DNA of 64,000 nucleotides from assembly GCF_950023065.1 (NCBI RefSeq), contig NC_088678.1, positions 13,692,580 to 13,756,579 of the forward strand. The letters run 5' to 3'. Of the stretch, positions 43,675 through 56,099 are shown in pieces. The translations under genes and the position numbers were made by a program. How positions within the stretch are numbered: the stretch's first letter is position 1; each line of letters begins with the position of its first letter. The notes beneath the pieces are model-generated. The model was not told where the DNA came from. It did no database searches and saw only the letters and a program-made list of their open reading frames with translations. This DNA is from Planococcus citri. Taxonomy: Eukaryota; Arthropoda; Insecta; Hemiptera; Pseudococcidae.

Positions 43675-44038
43675 GTTTTCGGTATCGGTTTTTCCAATTT
43701 TTGTGAATTTTATTTCGGTTTTCGGTTTCGGTATTGGTATTTTATCACCCAAAAATCAAGCTAATTACAGAACACTTTGGCTTAAAATTCAGAAATTGAG
43801 AAAGTAGTAGTATAAAAGTTGAAATGAGAATGAAATGAGAGGAAAATGAACAAAGAATATGCAAAAATGAGTACCAAAATACAGATTTTAAAATAATTTC
43901 GGTATTGGTTTTCGGTATTTCGTACCAATTTTGAAATTATATTGGTATTTTCTAAATTGGTTTTTCATTTGTCAACTTATTGGTATCGGTTTTCGGTTTT
44001 TTCAATTTTTTTCAAAAATTAGGCGGTTTTGCCGGTAT

Positions 44039-44647
44039 CAGGGGTGCTAACCTTAATTATTTTTATTAAGGTTACGGTTTCACTCCAATTTTTTCGTTGA
44101 CATTTTTCGGTTTTTGTTTCGGTTTTGGTTTTAAAATTCAAAATTTCAGTTTCAGTTTGGGTTTCGGTTTCATTTACAAAAATTTTGGTTTTGGTTTCGG
44201 TTTTCGGTTTTTTTCAGTTTACGTATTTTTTAAAAATTTCTTCAAAATTTCTCAATCTCAAAACACAAAGTGATTTAACAACCCAAAAAGCAACAAGTCA
44301 ACAACAACAACCAAGGACCCAATTTGATAAGTTCATTAAATTTATCAATTTCCCCGGATTTTGAGTCTCAAAAGTCGAAAATGTGAAAAAATCCCCCCCA
44401 AAAAATTGAAAAAACTGAAAAAACCCAAACCGAAAACCGAAAAAAACCGAAATAAATTATATCGGTTTAGGTTTCGGTTTCACTCACTCTGCTTCATTAT
44501 TATTGTTATGGTTTTTTAGAGTTTTTAAAAAACTTATGAAATTTCGGTTTTTGTTTTCAGTTAGGGTTTGAAAATGGCTAAAATTAGGTTCTTGTTTGGG
44601 TTTCGGTTATGGTTTTCGGTTTTTTGCGGTTACGGTTAGCACCCCTG
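44039..44647. mobile_element. hAT-type MITE with CGGTTTTGG array (level 4)
   Basis: TIRs CAGGGGTGCTAACC and GGTTAGCACCCCTG, with exact duplication GCCGGTAT at 44031-44038 and 44648-44655. CGGTTTCGGTTT and its complement face each other around an AT-rich centre. Confidence 0.92.
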
Positions 44648-45443
44648 GCCGGTATTGGTTTTTTGGTATCGGTATCGTTCCACAACCCTGGATCACAGTT
44701 CTTGAAAAATTTGTCAGTTTCTTTCTCACCTATTTGACAAAAAAATGGAAAATGATACCTATTTTTATAGATCTCAAATTCAAAAAAGAAATCAAAAATC
44801 TTCAATTTTTGCAACTGATTACTTGAAACTTTGTCTACTTTGCCAAGTTTATTCCCCCCTCCCCCCACCAAATCAAATGTTCCATTTTTTGAGCTGAGGT
44901 GAAGCTTTCAACAAAAGTTTCAAGCCATAAAATAGAAAATGATGTTTTTACAAATCTACTCAAAAGCAAAATTGAGAATCGTCAATTTTTGCAATGAATT
45001 AAGTATTCGAAAATTCAAAGCGATGAAATGGGTGCATTCGGACTTCCCAAGTTGCATTTCAACAGAAAAAAAATGAAAATTTTTCCAAAAAAAAATAACC
45101 GTAACCGAAATAAAATGAATTGGTTACGGTTATGGTTAAAAAAATTAATGCCAATAATTTTGGTTAAGGTTATGGTTAAAAAATTTCAAATCAATAATTT
45201 CGGTTACAGTAGTGGTTATGGTTACAAATTTTGCCTCATTTTAGGGGTTAAAATTCATTACGGTTAAAAATTTCGGTTACGGTTTCCATCCCTGATGTAA
45301 ACTGGTGGTATTATTAATAAATCAAATAAATGTAGTCCTTAAAAATTTTTTTCTATAACCAAAGATGGCGTATTTCCATACCTTTAGTTGGATCGAAGCA
45401 GATTACAACATGTTATCCCCTCTACAATGCATGATAAGTAAGT

Positions 45444-46005
45444 GGTGGTATTACGACTCTCCGTCAAATGTTGACAAGGTGTTAACCAAGGTCGAAGTAA
45501 GGTACTGTAACCCGGGTATGTCAGACTTCCATTTTGTTCCTCACGAAAAAAATTGTTGTTTTTTGATTCAAGGTTTTTATGACGGAATTTCTGGCATAGA
45601 ATGAAAGTAATCATTGAATTAGAGCACATGCTGTGAATTTCACACAATTTCAAACTATTTTTAACCCAAAAATGAAGTGCTGAAAAATGACTGAAATTCA
45701 AAACAATTAAGTGTATTTCAATTGATACATCTAGCATACCATTGGAAAGCTCGTTCAATTCTCTTTCAAAGATGTTATTATGAAAAAGTTGTAAAAGTGC
45801 ACGGTTTTGAAGATATACGCGGTTAAAGTTTGCCGAATTCCCATATACTGCAATGCTAAGTTCATCAAACCAGGAACAAAATAGCTGTCTGACATACCTA
45901 GGTTATAGTTCCCTAGTCGAAGCACCCATTTAACCCATTAACTATTGTTCAACGCTCGGTCAACATTTGACGGAATGTTGGCAGAGTGTTGTAATACTTG
46001 TACCA
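45444..46005. repeat. Imperfect foldback
   Basis: CCGTCAAATGTTGAC (about 45481) has its complement near 45960, and GGTATGTCAGAC (about 45514) near 45893. Arms are 100-150 bp with about 300 bp between them. Probably a MITE or part of the outer hAT core. Confidence 0.55.
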
Positions 46006-46248
46006 GCCCTAAGTCTAGTCCTTGGTGAGTTTTTTATGATGGTATTAATGATGAGTCAACGACAATTTTTCAATTCCAAAGATCACTGAAGGTGAAAATA
46101 CATACAAAAGATTTGAAAAGTAAAGAATTAAGTACGAGTATGAATTTGAGGTTGTATTATTCTATTCTACTTTGAAACCAAAGGGAAACAATTTATGGGA
46201 TAAATTTACGTTGAAATGTTTTATCAACTATTATCAATTTAAGAGCTA

Positions 46249-46828
46249 CAGTGGAAATCGCTTATAATGAGATCGGTTAGTACGAGATTTCGGATACAAC
46301 GAGCAAAATGCTTGGTCCCGAGCTCAACGCCATTTAAACATGTACAATATGGTACCTGTTAGAACGAGCTCATTTATAACGAGGAATCCGGATAGTACGA
46401 GCTGAAATTCTTGAAATTTGGTTCATTTTATTGTCTTTTCTTCCGCTTATAACGAGTGTTCATGCAAAAAACATTCATTAAATCCCAAATTTAAGTTTTG
46501 TAAGTTAATTTGATGAAATTTTGAAATTCAGACAGATTTTGTGGCATTTTTAGAAAAACAAAACTTTCTAAAAAGCTGCTGGAGGCTCTAGAACTGCTCA
46601 ATAAATGATTTGAAATTGTTACCAATCGATTTGACAAGTCGAAAATAGTAGTAAAATTGACAATTTTTTCCTACACGTGTTATACGAGTATCATTTATAA
46701 CGAGAAGCTCTTTACATCCGGTTATTATAAGATACTCGTTATAAATGCAATACCTTTTAGTACGAGAGACCGAATACAACGAGCAAAATGTCTGGTCCCT
46801 TCAATCTCGTTGTAAGCGATTTCCACTG
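46249..46828. mobile_element. pogo/Tigger-like MITE
   Basis: TIRs CAGTGGAAATCGCTTATAAT and its imperfect complement ending GCGATTTCCACTG, flanked by TA (46247-46248, 46829-46830). Internal TACGAG and AACGAG repeats, 580 bp. Confidence 0.85.
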
Positions 46829-47050
46829 TATTACTTAGTAAAGATGGAATTTTTTAATTTCAAAATTCCATAATTGGGGTTCAAATGAATTCTACAGCCG
46901 AAAAATCATAATCAATACTTTGGAATAGTTGTTTTAAAAACCCCCAAAAAATTGGTATCACATAATAAGTTGTAGTGGGGATGCCACTCTCAGTACAGTT
47001 GCGTAGAATCAACCCCGTCGAGCTTTGTTGCGTTTCCCACAGCACCATCG

Positions 47051-48374
47051 CACAGTGGGCTGTGAGCACCCTCAAAACGGGCGTAATTCAAAAACTTACA
47101 ATAAACCCAAACACAATTGTAAAAAGATATCCTCCCTTATGTTTTTGGGGTCGCAGAATACGAATTTGACAATATTTTTTTTGTAGGGGTATGGGGTGGG
47201 GGGTGAGGGGGGTCAAAAATTCAAAATTTGACCATAATGACGTGTGATATGTCGAAATGTATGTTTTCGAGGGTGTAGATCACGAATCTGGCAATATTTT
47301 TTTCATTGGGGTGAATGGTGGGGGATGAAGGGGGTAAAAACGGTGAAAAATTCAAAATTCGATTATAATGATGTGTGATATGTTGAAATGTACCAAGTAT
47401 GAATAATTCAACTGAAAGTAAGTACTTTCCATCAATTTACTGGATTTTAGTTGTTATAAAGTAATTATAGAGATGAAATTCATCTCAAAACCCTGTTTTT
47501 CTCCTACTCGGCTGCACAAATTGGAATAGAAAAAATTTTCGCACGTAGATGCACGGGAAATTCCAGTGGCAGGTAATACTTGAGATAGTGTATTTCAAGA
47601 TGTCAATTGCCATTTTTGCTCCAAAGTGCTCCGGCGACCTCCACGGTCGATTATAGTGAAAAATGTTGGTGAATTTCGTTAAAATGTTACAAATTTTTGT
47701 CTTACTAGGACTTTGACGGCTCCCCAACAGAAAATCCTTCATCCCCCACCCTTCACCCCTCCTTCACCCCCGAAAACGTACATTTTGACATATCACACGT
47801 CATTATAGTCGAATTTTGAATTTTTCGCTGTTTTCACTCCATTCATCCCCCACCATTCACCCCTACGAAAAAAATATTGTCAAATTCGTCATCTACACCC
47901 TCAAAAACATACATTTCGACATATCACACATTATTATGGTCAAATTTTGAATTTTTCACCCCCTTCATCCCCCACCATTCACCCCTACGAAAAAAATATT
48001 GTCAGATTCGTGATCTACACCCTCGAAAACATACATTTCGACATATCACACGTCATTATAATCGAATTTTGAATTATTCACCGTTTTCACCCCTTTCATC
48101 CCCCACCATTCACCCCTACGAAAAAAATATTGTCAGATTCGTAATCTACACCCTCGAAAACATACATTTCGACATATCACACGTCATTATGGTCAAATTT
48201 TGAATTTTTGACCCCCCTCACCCCCCCACCCCATACCCCTACAAGAAAAATATTGCCAAATTCGTATTCTGCGACCCCAAAAACATAAGGGAGGATATCT
48301 TTTTACAATTGTGTTTGGGTTTATTGTAAGTTTTTGAATTACGCCCGTTTTGAGGGTGCTCACAGCCCACTGTG
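47051..48374. mobile_element. Foldback element with internal tandem repeats
   Basis: Ends CACAGTGGGCTGTGAGCACC and the exact inverse, with arms matching over about 150 bp. Inside, a 115-135 bp unit (CACCATTCACCCCTACGAAA ... CATATCACACGTCATTAT) is repeated four times at 47733-48235. It occurs twice inverted at about 47150-47390. Unique DNA (47391-47732) separates the arms. CACAGTGGG-type ends resemble CMC/Chapaev elements, but the superfamily is not proven. Confidence 0.75.
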
Positions 48375-48527
48375 CATCGTAGGAAGTATTGTGCTTTCGC
48401 ACGCTCGTAGCTCTCAACATTCAAAGCTTGTGTGCGACCTCAAAATATTATTATTTTTCAACAAAATTAGGGGGTAAGACCTTAAGATTTCAAAAAAAAA
48501 TGTTACATGAACCACCCTAATGGACAT

Positions 48528-51500
48528 GGATTTAAGAAGCAGCTCCCTTTTTTTTTTTAGGTAAATCAACGGATGTATATTTATAACGAGCAGCTCTTTG
48601 TTTGTATAGAAATGTACTTTGCAAGCAGCTTGTTTTTATAAGTACCTAGGAAATAAGTATTGGAAAAAAGTGGCGACACAGATACTTACTTAATTCAGTT
48701 TATGAAGGAATGGTACTTATAATAAGAGGCAGCTCTTTCTTATTCGTGGTTTAAAATTATTGAAAAGAAGTGATGAAACAGAAGTTCAGTAGCTTTTTAT
48801 GCGTATGGTAAAATTATATGAAAGAAGTGAGAATACGAATATGGACGATTTTTCGTCATTACATCAGTCAAAATATCATTTCAAAGCAAACCCTTTAAGC
48901 CAAGCATTGACATTGTTTTGTTAAAATGATCCTTATTCCTACCCAAAAAAAACTCCATACATGCACTTATACTTGTAGTTAGATTGGAATCGATGAGGGT
49001 ACCAATTCTAAACGAATTGTAGTACGATTTGATGACGATAATATCGAACCCATAATTTTACAATATTCTAAGAAGACCTTTACATAACCGTATTATACTA
49101 ATACGTAGTATATTTCAGTTTAAACGTCGACCAACCTGCCCAACTATTTTCACAACCGTCAATTACATAGTACGCGTAGAACAAAATATCAACTCTGGCC
49201 AGGCCAGCCATAGCCATAAATCTGAAAATGAATACAAATTCGTAATAAACGTACTACATACTTGGAGGCCGTTTATCGTTAGTGTAAAAATCCATTCGAT
49301 AGACGCGATGATTTTTTTCTCGAACCTATACTATTCCAATGTATTTGGGACATTTTAAACGTAATAAAAAGCAATTTACAAAAAGAGTTTGAAAAGCAGC
49401 CATTATTGCGAATAATTATTTCGACTATACCGAGTATAGATAATGCGAAAGGAGAAAAATCGTTTAATTTAATGTGTCGCTCAAAAACTACGACTGCGAG
49501 CTCGATGGCTGGAAAGTGGAAATTTCGGAAATGTTTGCGTGTCTGTATATATTGGGTATTAAAAACGCCTTTACGATTTCATTCCTCCCCCCCCCCACCG
49601 TTCGATTTATCTGCAGGTCTTCGCGTCGCGATATTACTACGCATTTCCGTCGTCGTCAAAACGAACCTATCTCGACGATAAACATAAAAACGAGTAAATA
49701 TCGAAATTTGAAAATTACATTTCAAACGAGCCATCATCATTATGTCCAAATGACTTCTCATTATCATCTCAGCAGTTGGTAGCTGTTTGGTATCGGCCAT
49801 TTACACGTTATATCGTTTTAAATGAGCGACTTTTTTCCCTCCGCTTTTTTGTTCAGCTTATTTAATCGTTTCGAGTATATTTTTATAAAATTTACACGTA
49901 GGTAGGTAGGGGTTTTTGTAATTTTATTTTTCTTAGGGGTGTTTTTTTTTCCAAAGTTATTATTTTTGTAGGTAAATACGCGTGTCTAAAGGTCTAAAAA
50001 GTTGATACTCGTGTTGCTTCTGCCTACTCTTGTTTATTAGTATTCTCTGGACGAGCATTTGATTACTTTATCTATTCGATATCCTTACCCAAACCTTTGC
50101 CAAAATACTACGCAGTCTCGTCGAAATCGTACTAAATTAACTACATAGCGAAAAAACATGCCAAGTCGCTACAAACGTTAGTACGATGTAAACAACGCAA
50201 TTTCAAAAAAAAAAAAAAAAACTAGGGACACGGGTGCAAATTTTTATACCAAAGTACATCACGCGTAAGTGCCACGTAAAACGTTCCGACGACTCAACGG
50301 TCAAATTCCCTGCGACGAGTTAACTGTTCAAAAGCGTAAAAAAATTAATTACGAAATTTATTTCTCGTTCGTTTTAAACTTTGTACAAATGTTTATCCGT
50401 GTTTGCGGCGTAATTAAACGAGTTTTAATTCGTCCACAGCCAGACGCAGCCGAACGACTTATTTAATGCTCTACGAATTAAATCACAGCGCTACCACTGG
50501 CAGTAGTAATTCCTTCCACGAGTTAAAGTTTCTTTTTAGATTATCCTTAGAGAGAGGTACCTACCTGTATTTAAAGAAGTGCACTGAACACCTACTACAT
50601 ACAACAACGAGTATACGTATAACCAACCCTTTGAAAGTTATTCTCGGTTTTCTTAACGAGCTTCCAATGAATAAACCCAACGCACGACGCTGTTCAGCCA
50701 GCGAAGGTAATTAATTTAATCAATTTAGACGTCAAGAGGTCAACCATTGGCTTTATCCAGTTAATACCGTTGTTGTCGAGGGGCTGATGTGAAAAAATCC
50801 AATTATTACGTCAATATAATTTCATCGATTGGCGGAATTTTTCGAGAGCTTTTTCGCGGTCTATCTCGATACGAGTCTCTTTTTTTTGCTCGTCATCTCG
50901 AGTGGAATGGTTTTAATATTGTAGATATTTTTAAAAATTGTACTTTTCTTCTCTCATGCCTACTTATTTTATTTTTATAATTTTTTTCTCATCATTTTTT
51001 AGGTGGGTTGGTATGTATAGTGCTGTTGTGTGAGGCAAATAACACTTTGAAATGGAAATTGTTTTCCCTCCGCGACGTCGTCGACGCTGTAAATATAAAA
51101 GCGCTGATTCAATTTTAAATCATTTTAAATTTACCAACGCTTCGTCCTTGTTTTATTTCATTTCGCCGTTGATAGGGAGTTTTAATTTTGCTAAATGTGT
51201 AAATTCAACTTTAGCGACGAAACTGAGCTGATGAAAAGTGTGTTTTGGTGGGTAAAAAATTAGCTAAGTATAATGTCGAAGAAGATATTTTAATTTAGGA
51301 TGATGGTCTAGCTCCGTGTTACGAAACCGGGCTAACTGTATTTAATAGTGTCTCGTTTAATTAGCAGTTTTCTTTCCTGTGTGTTAAATTAACCGAGCAT
51401 TCACACCATGGAGCAGAACTGAGCATGACAAAAAAGCTATTTAGTTGATGTTTGATTTGACTTTGGTTTGCTGTGTTGAACTGGAATGTGTTTGGTTCAT

Positions 51501-52030
51501 GTTTTAATACCGTAGGAACGAAATCAAAAGATTTCAGACAATTATTCATATTCACAAATTTTTTTTCACGAATTCCTTCTAGAGGTGAATTTTTAGGGCG
51601 GTTCTCGAAAATGTATCAAAAATCTATAAATAAAGTTCTACAGCTCAAAAGTTAGTTTTGTAGAGCGAACGACAGTTTTGGGGGGGGGGGGGGGGGGGTC
51701 TGATTGAATCAATTTCCAGCTCTCTATCGGAGTTGATGGCTTATAAAAGTTAGGTATTCTAGAACTTTGGAAGTCATTCAAAATCCCCGTTCCGTCTTTC
51801 CAACAGCTTGCAAGTTCCAATTAATATTCACTGGTTTCAAATATTTTTAGACATTAGCTTCTTCCCAGCCCCATTCAAATGAGTCTCTTCAAGTTATAAT
51901 TCGTTGCCTTATAGTTGCAAAGTAGAGTATGTCCATCTGTTATCTTGTGTAAAAATGCCTTCAATCTGGAGTGCCATCTACTGGGTTTTAGAGTTCAACC
52001 AATGGGTAGTATAGGGTAAGGTTGCCTAAA
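48528..52030. other. No gene seen
   Basis: Host-like DNA, CpG-containing between 48900 and 51100. Short frames such as 49406-49681 and 50269-50466 have no motif or splice context. A G19 tract lies at 51680-51698. Confidence 0.5.
51680..51698 (+). repeat. G19 homopolymer
   Basis: Nineteen consecutive G; likely to form a quadruplex and to be unreliable in assembly. Confidence 0.85.
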
Positions 52031-52258
52031 TCGTACCACTTCTTGGTTATTAGGGCCTGGAGAGCCCAATTTTCATTCTTTTTGACTGATTTTTTTTTTT
52101 TTTTTTTTTTAAATTGTAGGTACCTTGAAACCTTGTCTATCAAATGACGCCGACATATCAATTGTAGGTAATTTATTCTTCAACGAGTGGAGGTATTTCA
52201 GTTTCCGCAAAGGTCTTCAAACGTTACGATTTAGAAAACTAGCCTCCTAAATTGTACC

Positions 52259-53113
52259 ACTACATATGTGAGGGCGCATACGGAAAGGGACCTAACGACC
52301 AAAAGTAAAATTTCACAAGAGGAGGGTTTAAAGATTTGCGTAATTTCCCTTGTTTTAAGGTACGATTACATATGGCTATTCCAACTTCGAAGGTCCTATA
52401 CATTATCACACATTCACACACGCCCTCCAATGACCTGTACTGGCCAAATTAGGCACTACAAAGTTGATAAAGTGAGCAATTCTGTTGATATTATCAAGAA
52501 TTTTAGGGTATTAGTTTCAATAAAAATTGTTTGCTGCTGATTGTGGCAGTGTTTTTCGGTTCAACTTGTGTTTTTTATATAGTTTCACATTAAAGTTAGT
52601 TATATATTGTTAAAAAATACATTTCGTAAATCGATACCGGTGGCTAGGTGTATGTACCTTGCCAAAAGTCTTCGATTCGAGTTCCGCTATCGGAAAATTT
52701 TTTTAATGATTTTTTCCACTCATGTCTTGAACTTGTTAGTTTGGAAACTATATAACTCCAAAAAGCAGTTTTTTAAACAACGCGAAACACCGTGATAAAT
52801 TGCATGGAATTATGTTATTTCATGAAATTTGTGATGTCAAAGCGCACCATCTGGCAGCGGAAAATGAAGATTTTGTTACCAGTTTTTCATGAAACAACAT
52901 AGCTCTACACATTTTATCATGGTGTTTCTCATTGTTTAAAAAACTGCTTTTTGGAGTTATATAGTTTCTAAACTAACAAGTTCTCTTATTAAAGTCACGA
53001 GTTTTTGTAAAATTTCGATTTTTAGAAAGTCCCTACAAAAGTTTGGCGAATAAATAAAAAATTGATTTTTTGGTCATAAGGTTCCTTTCCGCATGCGCCC
53101 TCACATATGTAGT
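52259..53113. repeat. Large nested foldback
   Basis: Outer arms begin ACTACATATGTGAGGGCGCA and end in the complement, with GGTCCCTTTCC-type continuation. Inner arms (about 52729-52850 and 52865-52985) share AACTATATAACTCCAAAAAG and complement. No clear target duplication. Confidence 0.75.
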
Positions 53114-53689
53114 TCCCCAAGTAATACAACCCAGTCATTTTAGTCATATTTTGAAGGAAGTAGATGAAATGAGGTAAAAAAATTCAAGAAAATTGCATGT
53201 AATGTAAAATGTATGGTACATGATTCAGGAAACCTCATGGTGGTATGATTTGGGCAACTTGGGCCTTTTTTGAATAACTGGGCAGCACTGTCATAGAATA
53301 TTGTAACTGACATCTGTGCGTGATGAAATAAGTATAAATATGTGTTTCAAGTGATCCATTGAAAAAAATTCCACTTGATTAATCCTGTTGTGGCTCCAAC
53401 ACCATACATACATCGAAAAAAAAAAACCCAACCACATATTTTCTTTAAATCGTTATAAGTTACGAAAACTTTTCTCTCTCTCCTCCACGGGATCCGCTTT
53501 CATCGCATGGGTCTGCTTCATAAAACTCCTCCTCTACTTTAGCCTTGGGGTCATCTCCTTCTGGTTGAACATAACATGGCCGGGGTCTTGTTCTTTTTTT
53601 GTTCTCTCTACATCCGCTGCCACACACCGTTTTATCCCTGGGGGTGCAATGCCGCATATTTTTGGCAGGTGTTCAACACCACCCCCAGG

Positions 53690-54840
53690 AGCCACATCTA
53701 TACTCTGCAGTAGAGTAGCACAGTGCCATGGCTATTGTCCTCAGCATCTTTGGCTTTGCTCCCCATCCAGTTGATACCAGTTTCCGCAGTAGGTTGTTTC
53801 TTGCTTCCACCTTCATTTTTGTGTTCTCATAGTGTCTCTTATATGTGAGGGTTCGATCTAGTGTGATTCCTAGGTACTTGGGATTTTCACAGTTCTCCAG
53901 CTGCACTCCTCCCCACACCAAGTTCAATGTGCATTTTGCCTTTGCATTCTTCAGGTGGAAGCTACACACTTGAGTTTTGGATGGATTTGATCTGAGGGCA
54001 TTATCCGCATAGTAGGTCTGTAGTCTGTTCAGGGTTTCCTGCAGCATTTCTTGTACCTCTATGTGTGTGTCCCCCTGAGCTGTTGCTGCTAGGTCATCTG
54101 CATACAGGAAGTGTCTGGTCTGGTCTCCAATTGGCTAGTCATTTTTGTATATATTGAATAGGATTGGGGCTAGAACACTCCCTTGTGACAGTCCATTTTT
54201 TTGCCTTCTCCATCTACTGCACCTTCCCAAGTGGGTTACATAGAACATCCTGTTGCTGAGCATAGATTTAATAATGGTGGTAAAGTTGTGATCCTGGGTG
54301 ACTTCATATACTTTCTTGCACAGTAGGTGGTGGCTCATAGTATCATCATATGTGACCATATCCGTGATAAAACCAACCATCCGTCACAAAAATCAAAAAA
54401 TGTTATTTTGCCTATTTTTGGGCCCTAAATGGTTTAGGGAACAAAAATTCACAAAAATTTTTTTTCGATTTTTTGCGACGGATGGTCGGTTTTATTGAGG
54501 ACGGTCACACATGCAGCAGTTAGATCAACAAACACTGCATCTGTGATTTTTTTCTTCCCAAACCCATCTTCAATGTGTTGTATGAGGTTGGTGGTCTGGC
54601 TTATACAGCTTTTCCCCTGGCAAAAATCAGCTTGTTGAGGGATAAGCCTGTCATCAATTTGTGTCCTCCACTCTATTGAGAAGTAGTCACTCAAACAGCT
54701 TATAGCAATGGTACAGGAGTGAGATGGGGCTGTAGCTTTTCCTATCATCAGGGTCTTTTCCAGGTTTAAGAATTGCTACTATCTTTGACTTCTGCCAGAG
54801 CTTCGGCATCCTTGCAGTCTTCACCACATTTGATATGAGC
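53690..54840 (-). pseudogene. Jockey-type reverse transcriptase remnant (second copy)
   Basis: On the minus strand: FCQGKSCISQTTNLIQHIED, DAVFVDLTAA, NGLSQGSVLAPILFNIYKND, then KYLGITLDRTLTYKRHYE and KLVSTGWGAKPK. These are ordered jockey/CR1 RT blocks. The catalytic YADD region is frame-broken near 54100, and a 159-bp foldback (54351-54509) splits the palm. The 3' part is missing after about 53690. It is similar to the copy at 34850-36900. Confidence 0.8.
54351..54509. mobile_element. Foldback MITE in RT
   Basis: TGTGACCATATCCGTGATAA and its imperfect complement, then AACCRACCATCCGTCRCAAA mirrored, with a short centre. Inserted between DLTAA and DTMSHH of the RT. Confidence 0.7.
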
Positions 54841-55239
54841 CTCTTTATTGAAATGCAACGCACACTTTGAAATAATAGATGTGCCTACCTACTTATTTAA
54901 ACGTATTTACACAATACAAAATACGTATGTAGGTACATTAAAATAATAAACATGAAAAATTGCATAATGTGAACATTAGCATGATGCAAACATTAGTTAG
55001 CAAATTTAAAAATTGGAAAATGAAAGTAAAAATACATATTACAAAGTCATTGTAATGTTTATTGACTTGACGAATACAATGTATCTCGATAGTTCGAAGA
55101 ATTACCTGTAATAACAGGGAAATAAACGATAATGGATAACGACACAATTTTCGCATCATTTTCAACACTTTCCCTAATTTGAGAATTATCGAGCAATAAT
55201 CTAAATTCAAAAACTTAGATCAATGGTGTCACTCCATGA

Positions 55240-56098
55240 TTAACGCTGACCATGTTTTTCTCGAAGTACCTAGGTTGCGATTAAAGCTGCTTCATTTGCG
55301 GCAATCAGCTTGGATTCTCAACTTGAGTCAGCTACCTTGATCCATAATATTGCTGCATCAGCATATTCGATGTACGTATATGTCAGTTGTCAGGTGAAAC
55401 ATACTCAGACATCCGGCAAATTCAGCATTGCTGGAACATTTGAGTTGTCTATCAATTGTACCCGACAAAGTGATGAATTATGCGTTTCAGACAGCTGATG
55501 TCTTCAATGGTTGGATTTTCCAGAGATCTTGATGTCGAGGCGTGTGTTTCTGGTGACATACAGCAGCTTGTTTACTGCTGATTGATGATCGATAGGAAAC
55601 ATCAGATGCATTAATATGTGATAGCTTTCCCCAAGGTCTAGAACCAAAATTTGGCGTGTCGTTTGTGGCTATGGCTTGAATTGCAATGTCCATAGCGTCT
55701 TTCCATGTGGAACGGTCTTGGCTTCAAACAGCTTCTGGGTACGAATTAAGTGAACCTTCAAATTCAGCCAAGTACATCTAAATTTCAATGCAATTAGCGA
55801 GATTGTTGAGAATCGGAGATTTCGATCGATTATGGTCGCATAGCATTCTCCACTTCTTTAATTTAGAATCTCGCTCTAAATCGTCATTAGCATTTTGGAA
55901 ATCATCATTGTTCGACTTGTCGTTATCCGACAATGACTTCGATGATTTTGGAGAACATTTCAGAGTAGGTGGTGATTTCTTCGGCTTAGAAGGTGCACTT
56001 TTCTTCAGCATTGACATAGTGCTTTTAGTTTCCTTCATATCACTGCTACATAATGAACCGTAAAATTTCAAAAAAATCAGCAAAAGTCTCAAAAGCAA
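55240..56098 (-). pseudogene. Ty1/copia-type remnant
   Basis: On the minus strand, after a Lys/Ser-rich segment (55778-56098), a broken frame reads YLAEFEGSLNSYPEA then DRSTWKDAMDIAIQAI. This is the typical entry into a copia RT (Y.EA...D...W..AMD.EI.A). Further on, LKRIIHHFVG, AEFAGCLS and SKLIAANEAA resemble the RT-RNase H end. The stretch between is deleted, and stops occur. An alternative is a small secreted protein from ATG 56098 (MLLRLLLIFLKFYGSLCSS), which I consider less likely. Confidence 0.5.
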
Positions 56099-56099
56099 T

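Larger units (their letters stand above)
43232..44690. mobile_element. hAT-type MITE with GGTATTGG/GGTTTTCGG array (level 3)
   Basis: TIRs CAGGGCTGCGGAACGATA and TATCGTTCCACAACCCTG, with duplication GAACACAG (43224-43231) and GATCACAG (44691-44698), one mismatch. It contains two further hAT MITEs. Confidence 0.88.
42716..45294. mobile_element. hAT-type MITE with GGTTACGG array (nest level 2)
   Basis: TIRs CAGGGTTGGAAACC and GGTTTCCATCCCTG, with exact duplication ATGTAAAC at 42708-42715 and 45295-45302. GGTTACGGTTA and GGTTATGGTTA arrays fill both sides. It holds the element at 43232-44690. Confidence 0.9.
41807..48519. mobile_element. hAT-type element, 6.7 kb, outermost of a nest
   Basis: TIRs TAGGGTGGTTCA and TGAACCACCCTA, extended by a shared CTTACCCCCTA about 40 bases inside, with exact 8-bp duplication ATGGACAT at 41799-41806 and 48520-48527. 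It contains hAT MITEs (41873-42366, 42716-45294), a Tigger-like MITE and a foldback. The remaining core is about 1.7 kb without transposase, and has an internal inverted pair around GGTATGGAAATACGCCAT (about 42555 and 45365). Confidence 0.85.

Noticed and set aside
55778..56098. Small secreted protein with signal-like start
   Set aside because: Downstream frame has copia RT features, so a copia remnant explains the region better; kept as an alternative in that entry.
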